Both the position numbers and the translations under genes were made by a program. Of a stretch of DNA of 64,000 nt, positions 57,162-64,000 are shown one piece after another; position 1 is the stretch's first letter, and each line of letters opens with the position of its first letter. The DNA comes from Hericium rajendrae. Lineage: Eukaryota; Basidiomycota; Agaricomycetes; Russulales; Hericiaceae. A model generated the notes under the pieces. That model was not told where the DNA came from. It did not search any database and saw only the letters and a program-made list of their open reading frames with translations. The stretch lies in contig CM065888.1 of the NCBI GenBank assembly GCA_033439255.1, forward strand, positions 1-64,000, in the 5' to 3' direction.

Positions 57162-58846
57162 TCAGTGGTATTGGCTCACGTGTCTGGCTCGGTGCAGCTT
57201 GGAGATGCTGTCGTCCTCCCTGGGGTCCAACGACGTAGCTGTATTGATAACGGCGCTTTCAGGTGAGTCTGTTCGAACGTCAATCTTCGCATAAATCTCC
57301 GTAGTGAAGGAGCGCATACCACCTAGATTTCCTCCCGCCTGTCTTTGGACTCTTTGGATTTCGAACTGCACACGTTCTGACTCGACTACATCTTGTGCGA
57401 CCTCTCGGCACTCCTCGTTTGTGACTGGCCCGCGCCCGATAACGTCGACATCCACCCCACCTGCCACAATATCCCGGTCCCCGGTAGATGCTGATTGCTC
57501 ATTGTCCTCTTTCATTTACCTGTGCCGATCTTGCTGAGCTTGCAGGAACAGGCACATTTCCCGGATCGAGAAGCCGTGAGTCAAGTGGGTCGCGCTTTGC
57601 ATACTCCAGCGCCGCCTCGATTTCCGTCTTCTTCACATATAAGATTGCCTCTCCCTGCATCCCTGGAGCACGCGCTGGCCGCCCTGCGCTCTGGACGATT
57701 GATGCTGCGCTTGCTGGGGCCGGAAACAGGATAACGCTGGCGATATCAGGTACGTCAAGCCCCACCTCCCAGACTGCTGCAGCCACGAATATCGCGGTCG
57801 TGCGCTCATTTCCTGTTTCCCCTAATGCTTGTAGCCCCTCCTTTTGCACTCCGGGCAGTTCATGGAATGCGCGTGACGAATGAGCGTGTATCCAGAGCTT
57901 TGCAGGCGGCTTGGCAGTAGTCCCCGAAGATATATGGCAATCTGGTGGCCTGTCTCGATGGTATCGCTGTAGACAATATGCTTCGGGACATCAGAGGCAG
58001 AGGCCAGATCGCATGGAACAAGCCAATCGAGGTCATGGAATCCGAAGCCGCTACAGGTATATTGTATAGTGCGGAAGATGAAGTCGACATTGTGACGCTG
58101 ATAGTCTCTTTTGTCCAGAAGAAATGTGTCTTCACGATAACCAAGGCGCTGTAGGATCCTGTTCATTTGCTGGCCTTTCTCGATGGTGGCTGACATTGCG
58201 ACAAAGGTCAGATGCTCGGGGCCGCGGGAGCGCATGGTCAAAATTTCTGCGTAGGCTTTACGAAAGTCAGTACCCCAGTGATCAACAAGGTGTGTTTCAT
58301 CAATGACCAAGACACCCCAGCATTGTCGAAAGTATGAATCATTGATGAGTGTGCCATACTCGCATGTCTTGAGCATCTCGGGAGACAATGCAACAACCTG
58401 GTATTGCCCATCCCTGGTCTCGTTCCACAGGCTGCGGTTTTTCTTCTTTGCTACCTCAATTTCTTCGGCATTGATCACAACAGACGTAAGTCCTCTGCGT
58501 TTGAGGCTAGAAACCTGAACATAAACTGATTAGTATCTAAATCTCGTTGGGCATGCAAACTTACCATGTTGTCTTCGAGTGCATTTGTGGGCTCTACAAC
58601 AATGGGAATCATTTCCTTGCGTACTAAGGCCGGGATGTAGATGAGCGCTGATTTTCCGTCGCCTGTCGCAGATACACAGAAGACATCCTGTCTGTTTAGG
58701 ATGCATGCGGAGTCATAGACTTGAAACTCGTGAGGTTCAAAAGAGAGGTATGGTTGAATGAGTGTCTTGATATTACTGAGACCGGCTGGTGAGGTCCAGT
58801 CATATGCTTGCCTTCGTGTCCATTCGAAGGCAGGAGTTTTAGACAT
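57162..58846 (-). CDS. RecQ-type DNA helicase, probably damaged
   Basis: Start MSKTPAFEWTRRQAYDW (ATG at 58,846). Exon 1 (58,846-58,565) has Walker A SATGDGKS at residues 59-66 and PTNALEDNM. An intron with GTAAGT, TACTAAT and CAG leads to exon 2 at 58,514 (VSSLKRRGLTSVVINAEE). It then shows VLVIDETHLVDHWGTDFRK (DExH box), FVAMSATIEKG (motif III) and DVPKHIVYSDTIETGHQIA. Near 57,870 the frame shifts by one base to FHELPGVQKEGLQALGETG, AAVWEVGLDVPDIASVI and IVQSAGRPARAPGMQGEAI (motif VI). A further open frame (57,515-57,162) may be the tail. RecQ helicases unwind forked and G-quadruplex DNA. The frame change is either a mutation or an unseen small intron. Confidence 0.75.
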
Positions 58847-58859
58847 GTTTAAGAATAAT

Positions 58860-59240
58860 TCAAAGGAATGTAGGCATTATACGAGCTTGACAAGTAGAGG
58901 CACAGAGCGCAGACGAATATTTACAAGTCGGCGCGACGCGTCGAGCCATGTAGAAGATACGGTAATGTGACTTGCCGAACAAGCCGATGTGGCTGAAACA
59001 ACCCCTCCCGCTAAGAGAGAACGTTCCGTAACCGGCACAATCTGCGCTAAGACCCCAGATTGTGCCGGATATGGATCTTTTCGGGTTGTCCGCGTTTTTG
59101 CTCGGACGCGGACAACAGGTCGGATCCGAGCGCGGACGTCGGACGCAAAACGCGGACGAGAGACAGTCACAAAAAACGCGGACGTCCGCCGAAAAGTGCG
59201 GACGTGACATCTGAGACATGCATGTCACAGAGTTACATCA
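58860..59240. other. Upstream region of RecQ gene: hairpin and GCGGACG repeats
   Basis: CCGGCACAATCTG (59,032-59,044) pairs perfectly with CAGATTGTGCCGG (59,056-59,068) around an 11-base loop. Bases 59,080-59,210 repeat GCGGAC/GTCCGC. No gene is seen on either strand. Confidence 0.6.
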
Positions 59241-59425
59241 GCTCCCTTTTCTGGATGTGACCCGCGGGGCCTATCCTTGCGGCCCGCTATGCCCTCAACC
59301 TTGATGTTGAGGCTAGCTTTAGCCATTGTCAGTCTGGACTGACAGTAAATCTAAGAGATCTCAATGATCTCAGATTAATTATAAGACTTCAGACTGCATA
59401 TACCACAAAGTAGCTTTTGCGGTCA
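59241..59425. other. Spacer, no gene seen
   Basis: Contains GTGACCCGCGGGGCC at 59,257 (echoed at 59,643), and GTCAGTCTGGACTGAC, a perfect palindrome, at about 59,329-59,344. Confidence 0.4.
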
Positions 59426-59429
59426 CGCC

Positions 59430-59560
59430 GGTTGAGGTTGGGATGGGTTGGGTTGGCGGTTGGTTGGCGGTTGGGTTGGCGGTTGGGTTGGGGTTGGGGT
59501 TGGGGTTGGGTTAGCCGGTATATGTTTGCTGGGGGTGGGTGAGGAGGTTGGGTTGGGGCA
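59430..59560 (+). repeat. G-rich GGTTGGG/GGTTGGCGG repeat
   Basis: A run of GGTTGGCGGTTGGGTT and GGGGTTGGGGTTGGGG words, about 20 G-tracts of 2-4 on one strand. This could form G-quadruplexes. It is not the TTAGGG telomere repeat of basidiomycetes, and ordinary sequence lies on both sides. Confidence 0.8.
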
Positions 59561-59739
59561 GGGGCTTGCATGATTATGACTAGTCTAGGTATTTGTGTGG
59601 AAATATTTTGCGAGGAGCTTCACCCTTCTTTCTTACTCGGACGTGACCCGCTGTGACCCGCGGGTTGTAGCTCTGTTTGATGATGTAAGCAGTATGTCAC
59701 AAATTCCTGTCTCAAACAGGTCGTGCCGCCGTCCGACAG

Positions 59740-59880
59740 AAAACGCGGACTCCAGGGTCACGTTTATCAGGGAAACGTGACCCCCCGGACAAAAACGCGG
59801 ACGTCCGCGTCCGGATTTTTAATGTCCGCGTCCGCGTCCGCATCCGAGAAAAAACGCGGACTTCCACGTCCGGAACGCTC
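59740..59880. repeat. GCGGACGTCCGC cluster
   Basis: Repeated AACGCGGAC and GTCCGCGTCCGC words with interspersed A/T-runs, matching the cluster at 59,080-59,210 in composition. It is flanked by GTCACGTTTATCAGGGAAACGTGAC (hairpin, about 59,758). Function unknown. Confidence 0.6.
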
Positions 59881-60289
59881 TCCAGATTTCGACCGTTGGA
59901 AACGCACGTGCCGCAGCATCTGCAGCCCGTCACGTGACCTTTTTGGATCTGGCCCCCTCCCGGCAGATCTGCAACCCTACCAACCCTACCAACCCCAGCG
60001 CCGGGTTTCAAGGGAGGAGGCGACCGGCGGCGGCGACGACGACTTTCTGCGGCCGCGGCGGGCACACTCGAGCACGGAAAAATCATGTATATTAGTGGCC
60101 ATGTGCTTGTACTACAATAGAGCAATGCAGAGTGGAAGAAAATGCCCGGAGGGGAAGCAGAACAGCAAGAGAAAAAATGGGGATGCTAAGGTGCCTCAGC
60201 ATCAGGGCCCTTTGCCCAGAGGCTAGTGTGAAGGTGGAGGTGCCGCACGTCCCGGTATTCGACGATATACTCTGCGTCGGTTGGGGGGT

Positions 60290-60510
60290 CGAGCTCCAGG
60301 TCATCGTAAAGCTTCTACAGGATGAGGCCAGTCGAAATGGTCCTTGGCGAGGTGTGTGACGACCGAGGCACATAAGTTGACGAGCTCACAAGGGAAATCA
60401 CTGTTGGTCTGCTGCTCGAGCACGGTGCGCTCGATGAAGTAGTGAGGAAGAAGTCCAAGATATCTACTCCTATCATTAGCGCGGCACTTACTGAATGCAG
60501 CGCAGTGACC
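60290..60510 (-). pseudogene. Unrecognised gene remnant
   Basis: A minus-strand frame without its own start codon reads LGLLPHYFIERTVLEQQTNS and SDFPCELVNLCASVVTHLAK, then DHFDWPHPVEALR and a stop. A second frame continues protein-like as LYDDLELDPPTDAEYIVEYR. The composition is that of a real globular protein, not repeats, but I do not recognise the family. One frame change near 60,315 suggests a remnant. Confidence 0.45.
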
Positions 60511-60559
60511 AATTGGTATTTAACACGCAGTGTTGTAGACCGATTCACAGTTTGTTCAA

Positions 60560-61054
60560 TCTAAGTACATACTGAGAATTACGACCCGCAGACACGGTCA
60601 AGAATGTGAAGCGACAAGCCTCAAGCCTGTCGGTCGGTCAAGCACTTGATCTCATCTCAGAAGGTATTTCGCATCACAAATGTCGAGGGTTTTGACCCGG
60701 CCAAGGACTAACCCTGGCCAGCCACCGGAGACGGCCCCGAAATCACCCTGGCAGCTCGTTCGCCCGCCTGCGGCGGGCGATCGCACTGGCTATGACCGAT
60801 TTCGCCTACTGATGTCCCGCCGCCACGGTCACGTGTTTGTGCTGTCCGACAGGACAACACGTGACATAATTGCGGCAGACCCTCGCTGAGTCGCAACGCT
60901 GCAACCATCTTCTGCCCTTGACACGTGCGAAAATCGTCGAATGTCTTTCCTCTTTGTATGACCTCGCTGATATCGAACCACGGTTTACCTTTCTCTTCTC
61001 AACTTCGTTGAAACCATCGTGGCACGTGCCCAGGCTGCCACGTACACCGTGACC
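60560..61054. promoter_or_regulatory. Upstream region of the EZH2-type gene
   Basis: No other gene is convincing here. The overlapping open frames near 60,680-60,900 on both strands are GC-driven. CTTTTCTCTTCTC pyrimidine tracts just before the start codon are usual for fungal transcription starts. CACGTG/GTCACGTG words occur at about 60,829 and 61,023. Confidence 0.35.
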
Positions 61055-63696
61055 ATGTCCACCTCCTCCACTCACGACGAATCCCTCCCATCTCTCCTGA
61101 AACGAATATTCCTTCAAAATTATTTCCATTATGAAGCCTGGCGTCGCATCGCATTTCGTGCGCCACCGACCAGCGATGGCCTATCGCCATCCGCAAGCGT
61201 AGTCAAATATGAACATAGCTCTTTCCCACTTGACATCAATCATGATGACAAGGTATCTTCTCAGCCCCAGTCCCTCCCACTCACCCCTATTCACTGTGTC
61301 TTCTCAGTGGCAGATGCCTTGGCATGAGTACCAGCATGTCTCATCCAATGTCTACATGATCTCCCCTCAATTCAAGTAAGCTAATTACCCCACCAATGCC
61401 TCTCTTCTTCCCTGACTGTCCTTGCACCCATTCCCACCAGCATCTTCGATTTAGACGAAGACCACTGGGGTTTGCTTTCTGTCGTGGAACGAGACGGTGA
61501 GCTTCGTCTTTCCGTTTGACCGCGCTCACCTTCCCTCATTCCTGCAGCCCATATCATCACCCTCCAGACTGCTGCGAATGTCCTCCTCATCTGCGTGCAG
61601 CAAGGTAGGCCGACGACAACGACAAGTATTGACTCTGCTGTAACTCTGCCATGGAGGCTTGAAAACACTGAAGACGTTGTGGGGCTCCTCGAGTTGTATG
61701 CCAAACGGTGCGTGTAGATCCTTCCTTCTCATTTTTGCCCTATTTTGTCCTGGTTCCTTACCTATCATCCTCCTCTTCAATGACCAGAGATCTGGGATCG
61801 TGGCCCCAACTTCTCCGACATGACATTCAGTGCCTCATCCAAAACAGGACATGCAGAACGGCCGGCAAAATAGCAAGAGAACCCGCTATCCCTGTCCTAA
61901 AGACCAGACATTCAAAAAAGCCGATGCTCACCCTCCAAGCCTCAACTCATTATTATTGTGATTCTTTATTCCCTTCTCCTCTTTGGTATCCTTTTCATCA
62001 GTCCCCACAGGTGATTTCACCGCAAAAAACTTCTCCCCGTAAGGCCTGCTTCCCACCCTGCCCATCGGTCCCCTTGACCTCATCTTCTCTCTGCTTGTCT
62101 CTATCTGTCTGTCTGTCTGTCTGACTCTCTCATTCCCTCTTCCCTCCCTCAGCAATCGGTGCTGGCATAAGGGCCCTTGCACTTGGTTTGGATGTCTATG
62201 TTTCAGGGATCGCCTACACTGCAATTCAGACTGCAGATGTTCCCAAAACTGTGAGCACTTGATCTGCCCTTTCTGTTCTGATCATTCCTGATAATGTGAG
62301 AGGTATCCGGCAATGGCAAGGATGCAGCTGTCAGCCCACTTCCGAAGGGACTGCATGTCTTCTTGATGGAAAGGAATGTGTTTGCATTCAGCAAGGACGC
62401 CAGTGCGAGGCTGGCATCTGCCACTGCAGGTAGTACTCTCCTACCCCAACTCCTCTCTTTTCTCTTATTATTACCTGTTGTGCAGTGGATGTGGGAATGA
62501 CAACTGTCTCACCAAGATGAGCAAGCTATCGTACAACATTTCGAGAGGGCCAGCTTACGCAGACTGCGGCTTTGGTGCCACCGCCCTCAAGCCCATTCAG
62601 GCTGGTGAAATCATCGATGGCAAGTCACCATTGTCCCAACCCAGGTCTGGTTCTAGCTCTGACACCATCCTCCTAGAGTATGTGGGTGATGTGGTCAAGA
62701 AAGGCTCCCAGCAGGAGGAAGCCCGCCAGTCAGTCTGCCTGCTCTGCCTGCCCTGCCGTCTATGGACTCATGTTGACCCTCCCTCATCTGCCAGTCGCTA
62801 TCAAATGTTGCTCAACAGGTACTATGTGTTCGATTTGAACAAAGACTGGGTCATCGATGCGACCTTCCGCGGCAACAAGAGCCGGTTCATTAACCACTCA
62901 TCTGCGCCCAATTGTGCTGCCAGCGGTACTTACATCTTTCTCCATCTCCCACACCCTTGCTTTCTCACTCATCCTCCAGTGGTATACATCCATGGCCAGC
63001 ATCATATTGTTATCAGGGCCAGTAGGTGATGTCCGTTTGTGTGTTTTGTGATCCCCTGCATCTCATGGAATCTGCTTGTCAGTCAAGGACATCCCGCATT
63101 ACAAAGACCTGTACCTCAATTACGGTGCAGGTATCCCTCTTCATTCAAGTCCTCAGCCTGACGTCTACTTTGCATCGCCTGACAACGGTTCAGGTTTCTT
63201 GATGGCACTCTTGAAGAACCCAATGTCAGCTGGGGTGGTCCAAAGCCCCACCACAACAAAGCATCGCTCCGAGTCTTCCTCCTTGCCTCCGGGTAAGGTT
63301 CGAAAAATGATCAATTGGAAGGGGCCCCAATCGAACAAAGCTGCAGTGGTGGACATCCAGCCCATGAGAGTTCTGACCACAAGCCATGGAGGACATGGAT
63401 CCAGCAGGGCTGGGGAAGAAGACCACTTGGACACAAATGGAAGTGAAACACCACTCTCTGTGTCCTCCTCCTCCTGCCTCCAGGAAGGGTGTGCTACAAC
63501 TCAAGATGATGACACAAAAGATGGGGCACATGAAGACACATTGCTCAGCCTGGGGCTGCACAAGGTGGAACCGATCATCATTGAGACAGAATCTGACTTG
63601 GAAGAGTGGCCAGTAGAGGTTGAACTCGAGAACTATGAGCTCTACAGCTCTGATGCTATTGAAGACTCAGAGGATGCCCCAGTCTGCCTAAGGTAA
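61055..63696 (+). CDS. E(z)/EZH2-type histone H3K27 methyltransferase (PRC2)
   Basis: Eleven exons join without a frame error into 644 codons: 61,055-61,252; 61,308-61,375; 61,441-61,496; 61,548-61,707; 61,788-61,985; 62,153-62,250; 62,303-62,429; 62,486-62,728; 62,795-62,925; 62,980-63,021; 63,083-63,696. Introns are 52-167 bases. The Cys-rich CXC domain is about residues 227-312 (CNRCWHKGPC, CSCQPTSEG, CVCIQQGRQCEAGICHC). The SET domain is about 320-455 with YYVFDLNKDWVIDATFRGNK, RFINHSSAPNC (S-adenosylmethionine and catalytic core) and DLYLNYG at the end. The CXC-SET order with VFDLNxDWVIDA marks the E(z) family, the catalytic subunit of PRC2, which silences chromatin by H3K27 methylation. 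The tail (456-644) is acidic and low-complexity. The start is the first ATG giving a full frame. Confidence 0.9.
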
Positions 63697-64000
63697 TATG
63701 TATGGAGATGAACCCAGGTCTGGAGCTTGATGCTCTTCTACCCAATTTGTCCTGTGAATGAAATGATGAAGAATGGTGAAGGAAGGTTCAATCTGTGGGT
63801 CATGGGAGTGGGATGAGTGGCTGAGGCTCATTATGTGATGATATCAGATATGAACATACGATGCAAATGGCAGTTATAAATGCTAGCTCTGACCCTTGCT
63901 TCAGATGGCCTCAAGCATAAAAATAAAAATTCATAAATGTTTTTTCCCCCTGCTGCATATGCTTTGTACTACTGTACTTTTTTGACCATAAGTTCATCAT
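63697..64000 (+). other. 3' flank of the EZH2-type gene
   Basis: No further gene. AATAAAAATTCAT-like polyadenylation words (AAAAATAAAAATTC) lie at about 63,918-63,932. Confidence 0.5.

Noticed and set aside
59430-59560. Telomere or interstitial telomere repeat
   Set aside because: The unit is irregular GGTTGGG/GGTTGGCGG rather than TTAGGG, and genes continue on both sides.
60680-60908. Open frames on both strands upstream of the EZH2-type gene
   Set aside because: GC-rich overlapping frames with no domain, splice structure or conserved motif; probably the gene's upstream region.

Overview
The window looks like nuclear DNA of an Agaricomycete-type basidiomycete. The spliceosomal introns are mostly 50-70 bases, and the mobile elements are a typical mix for that group: Helitrons, Copia fossils, a hAT element and a Plavaka (CMC/CACTA superfamily) transposon. 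One intact host gene encodes an E(z)/EZH2-type histone methyltransferase. No ribosomal RNA, CRISPR array or bacterial operon structure is visible. The species cannot be named from the sequence alone.

Bases 1-54,000 are a transposon graveyard with insertions nested up to four deep. Helitron helicase 1 (about 680-8,160) is split by a 5.9-kb element 'X1'. A second, nearly complete Helitron (10,603-17,690) holds a small gag-only LTR element (13,754-15,094). A Copia fossil (about 18,300-25,807) is split by two non-autonomous Plavaka-like elements, A1 and E1. Another such element (E2, 26,224-29,390) carries a solo LTR. An unrecognised gene (30,573-37,351) is split by a Mutator-like fold-back element with a clean 9-bp target duplication; that element is split by 'X2', and X2 contains element E4. 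A hAT transposase (37,636-52,560) is split by a 13.3-kb Plavaka element (37,882-51,197). The Plavaka element carries a transposase gene and a divergent DUF6532-like gene, and its transposase gene is interrupted by two further non-autonomous elements, A2 and A3.

The Plavaka-like elements share the terminal core CATCWGRAAAAA and 2-bp target duplications, but fall into three classes with different subterminal repeats: TAATTAG, CTGTAG/CTACAG and ATAGCTAT. The larger members keep intron-like modules and, in the E class, CATGC-rich islands resembling the transposase gene's long first intron. The A and X elements also carry several different tandem arrays that share a period of about 158 bp, the most striking unexplained signal here.

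Bases 54,000-64,000 return to host-like sequence: a decayed GMC oxidoreductase, a 1.86-kb near-perfect palindrome built of GAGCCA words, a RecQ-type helicase gene on the minus strand, a G-rich GGTTGGG repeat, a broken minus-strand gene remnant, and the EZH2-type gene (61,055-63,696, 11 exons, 644 codons), which reads cleanly through all splice sites.
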